A DNA stretch of 64,000 nucleotides from Rhizobium sp. ACO-34A. Its GTDB lineage: Bacteria > Pseudomonadota > Alphaproteobacteria > Rhizobiales > Rhizobiaceae. How positions within the stretch are numbered: the first letter of the stretch is position 1; every line of letters begins with the position of its first letter. This document shows, piece by piece, positions 9,803 to 18,283 of this stretch. The stretch spans positions 2,731,001-2,795,000 of the forward strand of contig CP021371.1 of assembly GCA_002600635.1 (NCBI GenBank). Direction: 5' to 3'. Below the pieces are notes generated by a model. That model was not told the origin of the DNA. It was given only the letters and a program-made list of their open reading frames with translations, and searched no databases. The translations under genes and the position numbers were made by a program.

Positions 9803-9892
9803 GCGAACTATGGATGCCGCCGTCACAATTGCAAGCCGCTCGCTTCAGCCACGTGTCATAATCCCAAGAACAATTTCTTCCGGAGAAGCAAG

Positions 9893-10585
9893 ATGAAACG
9901 CGTAGGATTGATCGGTGGCATGAGTTTCGAGAGTTCGGCGGTTTACTACCGCCTGATCAACGAGATGGTCCGCGATCGCGTGGGCGGCCTCGCTTCGGCC
10001 GACCTGCTGATGCATTCGGTCAACTTCTCCGAAATCGTCGGCTACCAGAAGGCCGGACGCTGGGACCTTGCTGAAAAGCATCTCTCCGACGTAGCCGGCG
10101 GCCTGCAGGCTGCAGGCGCCGATTGCGTGTTGATCTGCACCAACACCATGCATCTCGTTGCCAACGGCGTATCTCAGTCCGTCGACATCCCGCTCATCAA
10201 CATCATCGATGTGACCGCGAAGGCGATCACAGAGAAGGGGTACCGCCGCCCTCTGCTTCTCGCCACCCGCTACACGATGGAGCACGGCTTCTACACCGAC
10301 CGGATGCGGACGCATGGCCTCGATCCGTTGGTGCCGGATGAGGATGACCGCATCAGCGCGCACTCGATCATTTTCGACGAACTCTGCGCAGGACAGGTCA
10401 AGGATACATCCCGCGACGCCATGAACGCCATGATCGAGAAGGCAAAACAGGCCGGTGCCGATAGCGTCATTCTGGGCTGTACGGAGATCTGCCTCCTGCT
10501 CGATCCGCAGAATCTGCCCCTGCCGGGTTTCGATTCGACCGAACTCCACGCGAGCGCTGCCGCGGACTTCGCGCTCGCAGCCTGA
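9893..10585 (+). CDS. Aspartate/glutamate racemase family protein
   Basis: Cytoplasmic PLP-independent racemase of 230 aa. The N-terminal GLIGGMSFESSAVYY motif and the two catalytic cysteines, C82 in ICTNTMHL and C196 in LGCTEICLLL, are the hallmarks of the aspartate racemase branch (RacD/YgeA-like). The start MKRVGLIGGM is preceded by CGGAG. The gene is divergent from an Lrp-type regulator, which suggests amino-acid-responsive control. The actual substrate (aspartate, glutamate, or a broad-specificity set as in YgeA) is not decided by the sequence. Confidence 0.9.
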   Translation: MKRVGLIGGMSFESSAVYYRLINEMVRDRVGGLASADLLMHSVNFSEIVGYQKAGRWDLAEKHLSDVAGGLQAAGADCVLICTNTMHLVANGVSQSVDIPLINIIDVTAKAITEKGYRRPLLLATRYTMEHGFYTDRMRTHGLDPLVPDEDDRISAHSIIFDELCAGQVKDTSRDAMNAMIEKAKQAGADSVILGCTEICLLLDPQNLPLPGFDSTELHASAAADFALAA

Positions 10586-10593
10586 CTTCAGAA

Positions 10594-10610
10594 ATTGGAC
10601 TGAGTCCAAT
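10594..10610. promoter_or_regulatory. Palindrome upstream of the MarR-GNAT gene
   Basis: ATTGGACT-G-AGTCCAAT is a perfect inverted repeat with 8-bp arms, 55 bases before the MarR-GNAT start. MarR proteins bind such AT-edged palindromes and often repress themselves. Confidence 0.5.
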
Positions 10611-10665
10611 AATTGATTGCTAAAGTCACATTATTCGTCTATCCAGCATCGAAAGGGAGAAATCG

Positions 10666-11595
10666 ATGCTGGATAAACGAGACCTCGCGACCATAGAGGC
10701 GATGCGCGCCTTCAACCGGTTCTACACCGACCGCATCGGCATTCTGGATCGGGCCTATCTCAAGGCCGACTACACGCTTGCCGAAGCCCGCGTCGTCTAC
10801 GAACTCGGCGCCCGTGGCCAGGCCTCTGCCACCGACCTCGTCCGCGACTTGCATCTCGACCCCGCCTATCTCAGCCGCATCCTCAAGGCCTTCCGTTCCG
10901 CCGAAATCATTGAACAGACACGCGATCCTGAAGACGGCCGCAGCCAGATCATCAGCCTCACTGCGAAAGGCATGGCGGAATACGAGGCACTGGGAGAGCT
11001 GTCGCGAAACCAGCTTGCGCAGATGCTGGAACCGCTAGGCCCCTCGGAACGTGATACGCTGGTCGATGGCATGGCAGCGATTACCCGCCTGCTCGATGGC
11101 GAGCGACGCAACATCGTCCCGCCGATCCTGAGGCCTCACCGTCCCGGCGATCTCGGCTGGATCATTCAGTCCCAGTCCGAATTCTACGTGCGTGAATTCG
11201 GCTGGAACGACAAATTCGAGGCGTTGGTCTCAGAGGTTTCTGCAAGATTTCTGTCCGGCTTCAATCCCTCTCGCGACCATTGCTGGATCGCCGAGCGGCA
11301 CGGCGTCCGCATCGGTTCGGCGCTGGTCATGGATGGCGGCCACGATATCGCCAAGCTGAGGCTGCTCTATGTCGACGAAGCCGCACGCGGCCTTGGCCTC
11401 GGGCGCCTGCTGGTCGATCAGTGCATCGATTTCGCCCGCCGCGCCGGCTACCGGCAGATCACGCTCTGGACCAACGACATCCTGCATGCCGCCCGCCACA
11501 TCTATGTGACCGCCGGCTTCAGGCTGGTGTCGGAGGAACGGCACACGCTTTTCGGCCCGGAACTGAACGGGCAGACCTGGACCCTCGATTTCTGA
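10666..11595 (+). CDS. MarR-type HTH / GNAT acetyltransferase fusion
   Basis: Two-domain protein of 309 aa. Residues about 1-145 form a MarR winged helix (ASATDLVRDLHLDPAYLSRI; wing DPEDGRSQIISLT). Residues about 150-309 form a GNAT N-acetyltransferase, with the acetyl-CoA-binding signature in LLYVDEAARGLGLGRLLVDQ and AGYRQITLWTN. Such MarR-GNAT fusions are a known family; the acetyltransferase may modify a small toxic substrate or a protein while the MarR half senses it. A GGGAGAAATCG ribosome site precedes the ATG, and a palindrome about 60 bases upstream is a likely self-binding site. Substrate unknown. Confidence 0.9.
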   Translation: MLDKRDLATIEAMRAFNRFYTDRIGILDRAYLKADYTLAEARVVYELGARGQASATDLVRDLHLDPAYLSRILKAFRSAEIIEQTRDPEDGRSQIISLTAKGMAEYEALGELSRNQLAQMLEPLGPSERDTLVDGMAAITRLLDGERRNIVPPILRPHRPGDLGWIIQSQSEFYVREFGWNDKFEALVSEVSARFLSGFNPSRDHCWIAERHGVRIGSALVMDGGHDIAKLRLLYVDEAARGLGLGRLLVDQCIDFARRAGYRQITLWTNDILHAARHIYVTAGFRLVSEERHTLFGPELNGQTWTLDF

Positions 11596-11604
11596 TCGCG
11601 GTGC

Positions 11605-12012
11605 TCAGACGCCCTCGGCATCGAAACGCTGGCGCGCCTCGCGCACGGCAAGGAAATTCTCTTCCGCCCATTCAAGCAGGTGAGAGAGAGCCTTGAACAG
11701 CGATTTCCCGAGTTCAGTCAGGCAGTATTCCACGCTCGGCGGCTTGGTCGGGAAAACCGTCCGCTGGACATAACCGTCCCGCTGCAACTCGCGAAGCGTC
11801 TGGGTCAGCATGCGCTGCGAAATGTCCGGCACCAGCCGCCGCAATTCGCCGAAGCGATAGGGGCGTTCCCAAAGCAACAGAAGCAGCAGGCTCGACCATT
11901 TTCCGCCGATATGATCGATCACCGAACGAACGGGGCAATCAGCAAGGGAAGCAGTATCATTGCCTTTATATGCGGCAATCTTGGCTTCAAAGCCGGTAAT
12001 GGCAACAGTCAT
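11605..12012 (-). CDS. HxlR family transcriptional regulator
   Basis: Winged-helix regulator of 135 aa with the family signature [20 protein letters not shown] and the [20 protein letters not shown] recognition helix. C26 in DCPV is the conserved redox-sensitive cysteine of the HxlR/QorR/YodB group. The gene is divergent from a QorB-like quinone reductase; in E. coli the equivalent pair is ytfH (qorR) and ytfG (qorB). A redox- or quinone-responsive repressor of the neighbour is therefore likely by analogy. Confidence 0.92.
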   Translation of the reverse strand: MTVAITGFEAKIAAYKGNDTASLADCPVRSVIDHIGGKWSSLLLLLLWERPYRFGELRRLVPDISQRMLTQTLRELQRDGYVQRTVFPTKPPSVEYCLTELGKSLFKALSHLLEWAEENFLAVREARQRFDAEGV

Positions 12013-12034
12013 ATGGTTCCCTTTTGATCAGGTG

Positions 12035-12050
12035 GGCACCAAAAAGTGCC
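12035..12050. promoter_or_regulatory. Candidate HxlR operator
   Basis: GGCAC, a six-base A-rich centre, then GTGCC form an inverted repeat in the HxlR/quinone-reductase divergent region, 23 bases upstream of the HxlR start. Position fits an operator controlling both genes. Confidence 0.45.
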
Positions 12051-12152
12051 TTCTTTACAAGTCATCGTCAATTCCCATTTTAGCGTTACTCTCATTTTGA
12101 GAGCACCATTTTCGCAGCGAACATCCTCGCGGCAATGCAAAGGGAAAAGACC

Positions 12153-13037
12153 ATGAGCAAGATCCTCGTCACTGGCGCCTCCGGCAAGCTCGGCGGCCTC
12201 GTCATCGAAAACCTGATCGCCAAGCAGGGCGTAGCACCGGCCGATATCGTCGCCGGCACCCGTGATCCGTCGAAGCTCTCCGCTCTCGTCGCCAAGGGCG
12301 TGGAAGCCCGCAAGGTCGATTTCGACGATCCGGCATCGCTGGAGGCCGCCTTCAAGGGTATAGACCGCCTGCTGATCGTCTCCACCGACGAATTGGCCAC
12401 CCCCGGCAAGCGCCTCGTACAGCACAAGGCAGCCGTCGAGGCGGCAAAGAAGGCCGGCGTCGGTCGCCTCTTCTACACCTCCCTGCCCAATCCCGACATC
12501 TCCAAGGTTACCTTCGCTCCCGACCATTTCGGCACGGAAGAGGCAATCAAGGCGACCGGCCTTCCCTACACCTTCTTCCGCAACAGCTGGTACATGGAAA
12601 ATCTGTTCATGGCTCTGCCAGCCGCTCTCGGCACCGGCCAGTGGTACACCTCTTCCGGTCAGGGCAAGATCGGTCACATCAGCCGTGCTGACATCGCCAA
12701 GGCCATTGCCGGTGCGCTTGCCAAGCCGGTTTCCGAAAACGCCATCTACACGCTGACGGGCGAAAAGACCTACACGACCGACGAAATTGCGGCCCTCGTC
12801 CGCGAAGTCACCGGTCGCCCGCTCGCCGTGGTGCATGTGACCGACGAGCAGCTTGCCGCCGGCATGGCGGGCGCTGGCGTCCCCGCCCCGTTCATCCCGA
12901 CCTTCGTTTCCTTCGACACGAATACCCGCGAAGGCCTGTTCGACATCACCAATGACGAAGCAGCCAAGCTGTCCGGTGAGAAGCTCGTTTCGCTCAAGGA
13001 CTTCCTGATCGCGAACAAGGCAACCCTCGGCGCCTGA
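12153..13037 (+). CDS. NAD(P)H:quinone oxidoreductase, NmrA/SDR family (QorB-like)
   Basis: Atypical short-chain dehydrogenase of 294 aa. It starts MSKILVTGASGKLGGLVIEN, with the nucleotide-binding GASGKLG motif, and later carries the FYTSLPNPD and FFRNSWYMENL segments typical of the QorB/NmrA-like group that reduces quinones with NADPH. The start has AGGGAAAA upstream. It lies opposite an HxlR regulator in the same arrangement as qorB-qorR of E. coli. It is probably part of the response to electrophilic quinones. It is followed by a strong terminator. Confidence 0.88.
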   Translation: MSKILVTGASGKLGGLVIENLIAKQGVAPADIVAGTRDPSKLSALVAKGVEARKVDFDDPASLEAAFKGIDRLLIVSTDELATPGKRLVQHKAAVEAAKKAGVGRLFYTSLPNPDISKVTFAPDHFGTEEAIKATGLPYTFFRNSWYMENLFMALPAALGTGQWYTSSGQGKIGHISRADIAKAIAGALAKPVSENAIYTLTGEKTYTTDEIAALVREVTGRPLAVVHVTDEQLAAGMAGAGVPAPFIPTFVSFDTNTREGLFDITNDEAAKLSGEKLVSLKDFLIANKATLGA

Positions 13038-13057
13038 TGCGCACAACGGATAACGAC

Positions 13058-13086
13058 AAAGGCCCGGTGTTTGACGCCGGGCCTTT
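13058..13086 (+). terminator. Rho-independent terminator after the quinone reductase gene
   Basis: AAAGGCCCGG and CCGGGCCTTT form a perfect 10-bp stem followed by CTGTTTCTT, 20 bases after the stop codon. Confidence 0.85.
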
Positions 13087-13149
13087 CTGTTTCTTGTTAC
13101 CGTCGCCGCCAACCGAGCCGATGCGGCAAGAAAAAGGCTTTCCGCCTCG

Positions 13150-13902
13150 TCAGACCGTCTGGCCACAGGCACGACGGAAGCGGCGCACGGTTTCAGCCAT
13201 ACCATATTCCAGCGCGTCGGCCGTCAATCCATGACCGATCGAAACTTCCGCCAGCATCGGGATACGCTTCACCAGCGCCGGCAAGTTGGCAACGGTCAGG
13301 TCATGACCGCCATTGACGGCGAGACCGCAAGCGAGAGCGGCATCCGCCGTCCGCCCGAGCAGGTCGATCTCCCGCGCAGCCTTCTCCGGATTATCGAAAC
13401 AGCCGCCATAGGGGCCGGTGTAGAGTTCGATGCGATCGGCTCCCGTCTCCCTCGCAACAGCAACAGCCTCGGCGTCGCCGTCTCCATCAGCGAAAAGCGA
13501 CACGCGCATGCCCTTGGACTTCAGCCGCGCAACGGTCTCGGTCAGGAATGTCTTGTGCTTCCGGAAATCCCAGCCGTGATCCGAAGTCGCCTGGCTCGGA
13601 TCGTCGGGCACCAGCGTCACCTGCTCCGGTTCGGTCCGTTCGCACAGGGCAAGGAAATCCTCGGTCGGATAGCCCTCGATATTGAATTCGGCATGGGGAA
13701 AGTCGTCATCGATCAGCGCCCGCAGCACCGGCAGGTCCGAAAAACGGATATGCCGCTGGTCGGGCCTGGGATGAACGGTCAGTCCGCTGGCTCCGGCTTC
13801 AAGCGCAAGCCGCCCGAAGCGGGCCACATCCGGCCATGGCAGATCCCGGCGGTTGCGCAGCATGGCAATGGCATTGAGATTGACGGAGAGCTTGGCCGGC
13901 AT
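13150..13902 (-). CDS. pdxJ: Pyridoxine 5'-phosphate synthase
   Basis: Final ring-closing enzyme of the DXP-dependent vitamin B6 pathway, condensing 1-deoxyxylulose 5-phosphate with 3-amino-2-oxopropyl phosphate. The 250-aa TIM barrel begins [20 protein letters not shown]; conserved segments [45 protein letters not shown] and the C-terminal AVNGGHDL and [11 protein letters not shown] (phosphate and catalytic His/Glu regions) are all present. It stands alone here rather than with recO/acpS as in gammaproteobacteria. Its end converges with the quinone reductase terminator. Confidence 0.96.
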   Translation of the reverse strand: MPAKLSVNLNAIAMLRNRRDLPWPDVARFGRLALEAGASGLTVHPRPDQRHIRFSDLPVLRALIDDDFPHAEFNIEGYPTEDFLALCERTEPEQVTLVPDDPSQATSDHGWDFRKHKTFLTETVARLKSKGMRVSLFADGDGDAEAVAVARETGADRIELYTGPYGGCFDNPEKAAREIDLLGRTADAALACGLAVNGGHDLTVANLPALVKRIPMLAEVSIGHGLTADALEYGMAETVRRFRRACGQTV

Positions 13903-14231
13903 CGCGATCTTTCCAGGCTATGATTTTCGAGAGCCAAGCATTTAGGCGATCAGGCCGCGGAACGCCAACGAGAATCGCACATGATCCCATCGACGGCATT
14001 GATGAATGTCAGGCGCTCCGAAAACCTGAGTATGATTCCAGTTTTTTCGGGGGAAATGACCTAAATAGGGTATTTCCGTCAGCTTTCCCTTTGTGGCATT
14101 CCAGAAGAAGGACTTTACTTTCAGGAAAGTGAATCGGGAACGCGGCTGAATGTTTCCAGTCCGGTTCCGCGCAAGGCAAAACGGACATCTTTGGAACGGC
14201 TCTTGCAAAAGGCAGATGCCATGGAGAGACA
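13903..14231. other. Intergenic region with a sigma-54-like site
   Basis: About 330 bases between divergent pdxJ and the regulator gene at 14232. I see no coding sequence here. The only clear element is the -24/-12 promoter-like site at 14192-14207, listed separately; an activator site would be expected 100-200 bases upstream of it. Confidence 0.5.
14192..14207 (+). promoter_or_regulatory. Putative sigma-54 (RpoN) promoter
   Basis: TGGAACGGCTCTTGCA has the invariant GG (14193-14194) and GC (14205-14206) of the -24/-12 class, with exactly 10 bases between them, and matches TGGCAC-N5-TTGCA at all but one consensus position. Transcription would start near 14218, just before the ATG at 14232. 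Confidence 0.5.
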
Positions 14232-15251
14232 ATGAGCGAGGTTCGGCGCATAGACAGCGACAGGGTGAAACTTTCCCTGCAGGCGATCCTCGACAGCCAG
14301 ACCTTTTCCCGTTCCGAGCGGCTGCGCGCTTTCCTCAAGTTCGTGGTCGAGATGGAACAGCTCGGACTGGCGCATCAGCTCAAGGGGTACACGATCGGCG
14401 TCGATGTGTTCTCCCGCGACGAATCCTTCGATCCCGGTGCCGATCCCCTTGTGCGGGTGCAGGCAGGCAAGCTGCGGCGGCTGCTTAATCTGTATTACGC
14501 CGATGAAGGACGCAACGAACTCCTGCGCATCCGTATACCGCTCGGTTGCTACGTTCCGATTTATGAATGGGCGCCGACAGAAAGCCGCCGCTTCGTCTCG
14601 GAAAACCCGGCTGCAAATTGGCCGGAAATGATCTCCCTTCCGCTGATGCCGGATACCGGGAGCCGATTGGTCGAGGTCAATCCCGAAGGCCAGTTTCGCC
14701 TGCCGCATATCACCATAGCGTCATCGGAACAGCCTGATTGGCGCGTAAGGACATTCACCAACGCAGTATGCATCGGTGGAAAACATCTCTGGGGCATAAA
14801 GCTGGACTACAACGATACAGTTGACAGCGACGAAGCCAATCCGCTGGATTTCATCCTGGAAATCAATGCCGACAATGATACTGCGCCGCTGACGGCAAAC
14901 CTACGCCACCGACAGACGGGCAAACTTGTGGTCGGCTATTCGCACAGCGCAACGGAGACCGCATCCAGCCGTCAGGTCGCCGCCTTCGCCAATCAGTTCT
15001 GCGTCGAGGCCCTGACGCTCACGGGCCAGCTTTACCATTTCTGCCACGCCCGGTCGCTATCGTCGGTTCTGATGGATTGCCTGGAGGCGACCTATCTCTA
15101 CAAGCTCGACAACTCGCCGAACAGCTTTATGGAAGCGACCCGTCATCAGCGGCGGCTCGTGCATCCCTATCCATTGACCCATTTCATCAGCGAACTCTCC
15201 GGCCTCATGGCACTGACAGCCGACACCAGTCAGATCAGCCGGCAGGTCTAA
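14232..15251 (+). CDS. Putative regulator with a winged-helix-like N-terminal domain
   Basis: Protein of 339 aa, not assigned to a named family. Residues about 12-115 (SERLRAFLKFVVEMEQLG, IGVDVFSRDESFDPGADPLV, RVQAGKLRRLLNLYYADEG, then RIPLGCYVPIYEW) match the N-terminal module found in many rhizobial and acidobacterial regulators and adenylate cyclase/TPR proteins, thought to be a DNA-binding domain. The rest (about 120-339) has no recognisable domain and no membrane segment. The start ATG follows GGAGAGACA. A sigma-54-like promoter lies directly upstream, so expression may depend on nitrogen or another RpoN activator. Target genes are unknown; the next gene is another unusual regulator. Confidence 0.75.
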   Translation: MSEVRRIDSDRVKLSLQAILDSQTFSRSERLRAFLKFVVEMEQLGLAHQLKGYTIGVDVFSRDESFDPGADPLVRVQAGKLRRLLNLYYADEGRNELLRIRIPLGCYVPIYEWAPTESRRFVSENPAANWPEMISLPLMPDTGSRLVEVNPEGQFRLPHITIASSEQPDWRVRTFTNAVCIGGKHLWGIKLDYNDTVDSDEANPLDFILEINADNDTAPLTANLRHRQTGKLVVGYSHSATETASSRQVAAFANQFCVEALTLTGQLYHFCHARSLSSVLMDCLEATYLYKLDNSPNSFMEATRHQRRLVHPYPLTHFISELSGLMALTADTSQISRQV

Positions 15252-15582
15252 ATTTGGCGGGCTTCACCGTGTATTCTTCTCTTCCCGTCAGACGGTTTGC
15301 AAAAGGCGCTGACGAGGATTAATCTGAAGTTTTACATGACCGGAAAGGCAACCTTTCCGGAGTAATGCCACCGGAAGCATCATGCGGATCTGCTTCCGAA
15401 ACTGCATGAAATCAAAAGAAATAAAGCACTGCTGGCGATAACCTTTTCGCCAGGCACAGCATGGAATGGCAGTGAACGCGCATTTCATGGCGTCTGCGGA
15501 GATTGCCTGCCCCGGATGACAGGAACAATGGATAAGAAATTGCATTGAGAGGAACGACAGGAACGCTGGACAGGGGGAGGTC
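15252..15582. other. Intergenic region with hairpins
   Basis: About 330 bases between two regulator genes. No coding sequence is recognisable. It holds the perfect hairpin at 15340-15360 (listed separately) and a weaker TGGCGA/TCGCCA inverted repeat near 15434-15453. The strong GGGGGAGG ribosome site of the next gene is at its end. Confidence 0.5.
15340..15360 (+). terminator. Perfect hairpin downstream of the 14232 regulator
   Basis: CCGGAAAGG and CCTTTCCGG form a 9-bp stem with a three-base CAA loop about 90 bases after the stop. No T run follows, so it may be a weak terminator or a regulatory site. Confidence 0.4.
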
Positions 15583-16272
15583 ATGGCGGAAGGGTTGCAC
15601 CATCGAAAAAGTGCCGGCGATACGAGGGCCGGAGCGACATCAGAGACCATCTATCTGCCGGCCGTGGAATTGCCGGCCCAATTACCGGAGGAACCGATAG
15701 CCATAGCGGAGATGGCTACCCTCTTCGGCGTCACCCATCGCACGCTGCATTTCTACGAGGAAAAAGGGCTGATAAAGGCCGGACGCGTCGGCCTGATGCG
15801 TGTTTACGGCCGACAGGATATCTCCCGCATGGCGGTCATTACCGCCTGCCGTGATGTCGGAATGCCGGTCGCGGCAATCCAGGAACTCATGGAAGCGCTG
15901 AAAAAGGTTCGGTCCCAGACCAAGGCCGACACGCTGTTTGCCGAGGCGCTGCTTGCCCGCCAGCGGGAACTCACAGCCAATCTCTCGACAACCCATCACC
16001 AGATGCAGCAGATCACCAGGCTGCTCGCGCAGGACAAGGACGAAGCGCAGAATGCGCGCGTGCTGCAGGCGCAGCGTATCGGGCTGACGGATATCGAGCG
16101 TCGCTGCCTCGAACTGATGGCGGAAGGCTATGCGCCGCTGAGGCTCGCCCGGGCACTCGACATGAGCGCCGGAGAGATCGGCAGGATCGAAGGCGAAATC
16201 ATCCGCAAATTCGACGCCAGCAACAGGTTTCAGGCCGTTGCCAAGGCCGTTCTCCTGGGTTTGGTCAATTAG
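15583..16272 (+). CDS. MerR-type HTH fused to a LuxR/GerE-like HTH
   Basis: Regulator of 229 aa with two DNA-binding modules. Residues about 38-110 form a MerR domain (IAEMATLFGVTHRTLHFYEE, then KAGRVGLMRVYGRQDISRMAVI), followed by a helical linker that could be the MerR dimerisation coil (about 110-165). Residues about 170-229 (GLTDIERRCLELMAEGYAPL, SAGEIGRIEGEIIRKFDASN, RFQAVAKAVLLGLVN) follow the GerE/LuxR C-terminal HTH pattern. There are no cysteines suited to metal sensing. The start ATG has a very strong GGGGGAGG site two bases upstream. Neither ligand nor target is known. The fusion layout is uncommon. Confidence 0.78.
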   Translation: MAEGLHHRKSAGDTRAGATSETIYLPAVELPAQLPEEPIAIAEMATLFGVTHRTLHFYEEKGLIKAGRVGLMRVYGRQDISRMAVITACRDVGMPVAAIQELMEALKKVRSQTKADTLFAEALLARQRELTANLSTTHHQMQQITRLLAQDKDEAQNARVLQAQRIGLTDIERRCLELMAEGYAPLRLARALDMSAGEIGRIEGEIIRKFDASNRFQAVAKAVLLGLVN

Positions 16273-16396
16273 AGCCAGTCTCGCAGGAACGTATGGCAGC
16301 CTGATGAGAGAGCAGACTCCATAAGCGAAACGCAAAAGCCCGAAGGTGCTTAGGGCACCCGGGAATCGGACAAGGCAGCCAGACATCGCAAGCATC

Positions 16397-16429
16397 ATCA
16401 TCGGCAAGACTCCACAGCTTACCGATGAT
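16397..16429 (+). terminator. Hairpin after the MerR-LuxR gene
   Basis: ATCATCGGCAAG (16397-16408) and CTTACCGATGAT (16418-16429) pair over 12 positions with one mismatch. It sits between the MerR-LuxR gene and the DUF4405 gene, and only a weak T-containing tail follows. Confidence 0.35.
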
Positions 16430-16513
16430 CAAATCTTACCGCGATTTAACGGGACTTTGCCTGCTGGAATGGGTAGCGAGAGCGTGTTCAACAATAAGTG
16501 AGCTTACAAAAAA

Positions 16514-17029
16514 ATGCCCGCCCTCCTGTCTCGCTACGCAACGCCGTTCATCACGGGACTTTTCCTCGTTTCACTGATCTCCGGCATCGCCCTTTTCTTC
16601 CATGTCGGATCAGCCGCGTTCCGTGGCATGCACGAGTGGTTGAGCATGGTGCTCTTCCTGCCTTTCGTTCTTCACACATGGAAGAACTGGCGGCCATTCA
16701 TGATGTATTTCAAGCGTCTGCCAATGGCGATCGCACTCGGCGTCTGTCTTGTCGCCGGCATCATCTTCGCCTGGCCAGCTATGACCGGCACCGGCAACGC
16801 CCCGCGCGGCAATCCGGCCATCGCAATGGCCCGCATCGTCACCGGCGGCACACCCGCGCAAGTGGCTCCCCTACTCGGGCACACCGAGGAAAGCCTCGTT
16901 GCATCGCTGAAGGAAAAGGGGTTCAACGCGGCGGAATCCGGCAGGAAGCTATCCGAGATCGCATCGGCTTCAGGCAAGGAGCCCATGTCGATGATGGCAA
17001 CGCTCGCTTCGTTGCAGACAGGTCAGTAA
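16514..17029 (+). CDS. DUF4405 membrane protein (flavinylation-associated cytochrome type)
   Basis: Inner-membrane protein of 171 aa. Three hydrophobic helices lie at about residues 10-30, 42-57 and 71-90. Histidines H30 (ALFFHVG), H40 (GMHEW) and H54 (VLHTWKNW) are placed as in DUF4405 proteins, which are predicted to bind heme b and pass electrons to extracytoplasmic flavoproteins. The C-terminal soluble part (about 95-171) may lie in the periplasm. No FMN-transferase ApbE or FMN-binding partner gene is next to it, so the redox partner is unknown. The ribosome site is weak (AGTGAGC then an A run). Confidence 0.72.
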   Translation: MPALLSRYATPFITGLFLVSLISGIALFFHVGSAAFRGMHEWLSMVLFLPFVLHTWKNWRPFMMYFKRLPMAIALGVCLVAGIIFAWPAMTGTGNAPRGNPAIAMARIVTGGTPAQVAPLLGHTEESLVASLKEKGFNAAESGRKLSEIASASGKEPMSMMATLASLQTGQ

Positions 17030-17050
17030 TCTACTGATTATGAACGACGC

Positions 17051-18178
17051 TCACCGTACGATGGTGAGCGTCTCCGCTGCACGGGTAACGGCAGTATAAA
17101 GCCAGCGCTCGCGGGTATCGCGGAACGCCCAGCTCTCATCGAACAGGACGACATTGTTCCACTGGGAACCCTGCGCCTTGTGCACAGTCAGCGCATAGCC
17201 GTAATCGAACTCGTCATAACGCTTGCGCGTCGACCACGGAATCTCGCCCTCGACATCTTCGAACGCCGCCTTCAACAGCTTGATCTTCGCCGCCCCGCGA
17301 TCCATGTCGTCGTCTTCCGGCCGGATCAGCAGGTTGATACCGGGCTTCACAGTTTCCCGCGATGACGTCATCACCTGCCAGAGCGAGCCGTTCAAAAGAC
17401 CCTTGACCTGATCGTTGCGCAGGCAGACCAGCTTGTCTCCGGCCTGCGGATAATCGACGGAGAAACCCTTCAGCTCCCGCAGGCGCTTGTTGTAGCGCCG
17501 CCGCGTCTTGTTGGTACCGACCAATACCTGATCCGCACCAAGCACCAGATCCTGTGTCACCTCGTTGCGGGAAATCACATGAGCGGTGCCATAGTCGCCA
17601 TGCATGATCTCCTTGCCCTCGCGCACCTGCATGGCAAGCTGGATGATCGGATTGTCCCGCGCCTGACGATGAATATCCGTCAGCAGGTAATCGGGCTCCT
17701 GTTCCGTGAAGAAACCACCGCCCGTCACCGGTGGCAACTGCCCCGGATCGCCAAGGACGAGAATGGGCGTGCCGAAGCTCATCAGATCCTTGCCAAGCTG
17801 TTCGTCCACCATCGAGCATTCGTCGATCACGATCAGCGCCGCCTTGGCGACAGGGCTCTGCCGGTTGATGGAGAACATCGGAGCGATGGAGGTCTTGCCG
17901 GTTTCCTCGTCCTCGACAGCCTCCTCGCCGCGCGGGCGATAGATCAGCGAATGAATGGTCTTGGCGTGCGTGGCTCCGCGCGAGCGCAGAACCTGCGCCG
18001 CCTTGCCGGTGAACGCCGCGAACAGCACATCGCCATCCACATGCTCGGCGAAATATCGGGCAAGCGTCGTCTTGCCCGTACCGGCATAGCCGAACAGACG
18101 GAAAACCGGCTGTTTGCCCTCCTTCAGCCATTTGGAAACGGCCTTCAGGGCTTCGTCCTGTTGAGGTGCGAACTGCAT
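17051..18178 (-). CDS. ATP-dependent RecD-like DNA helicase (SF1B)
   Basis: Cytoplasmic helicase of about 375 aa related to RecD2 and Dda. Motifs in order: Q-like MQFAPQQDEALKAVSKWL at the start, Walker A in FGYAGTGKTTLARYF (about 30), AAFTGKAAQVLRSRG (Ia), VIDECSMVDEQLG (Walker B/II), LVLGDPGQLPPV (III), and the C-terminal DYGYALTVHKAQGSQWNNVV and YTAVTRAAETLTIV (V/VI). The ATG at 18178 is chosen because homology begins there; an in-frame extension to 18280 lacks any family feature. It lacks the RecBCD-specific N-terminal region, so it is a stand-alone repair or recombination helicase, not RecD of RecBCD. Confidence 0.9.
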   Translation of the reverse strand: MQFAPQQDEALKAVSKWLKEGKQPVFRLFGYAGTGKTTLARYFAEHVDGDVLFAAFTGKAAQVLRSRGATHAKTIHSLIYRPRGEEAVEDEETGKTSIAPMFSINRQSPVAKAALIVIDECSMVDEQLGKDLMSFGTPILVLGDPGQLPPVTGGGFFTEQEPDYLLTDIHRQARDNPIIQLAMQVREGKEIMHGDYGTAHVISRNEVTQDLVLGADQVLVGTNKTRRRYNKRLRELKGFSVDYPQAGDKLVCLRNDQVKGLLNGSLWQVMTSSRETVKPGINLLIRPEDDDMDRGAAKIKLLKAAFEDVEGEIPWSTRKRYDEFDYGYALTVHKAQGSQWNNVVLFDESWAFRDTRERWLYTAVTRAAETLTIVR

Positions 18179-18283
18179 GGGGCGACTTGTCAGGATTCGC
18201 GCCAAAAACGCAAGCAAAGCATGACCCGGCCCCGGGCAACGGCATAGAAACCTGAGGAGCGAGAGAAAATCTTTGTCCATTTA

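Noticed and set aside
12009..13205. A 398-codon minus-strand frame
   Set aside because: It is antisense to the quinone reductase gene and has no recognisable domain.
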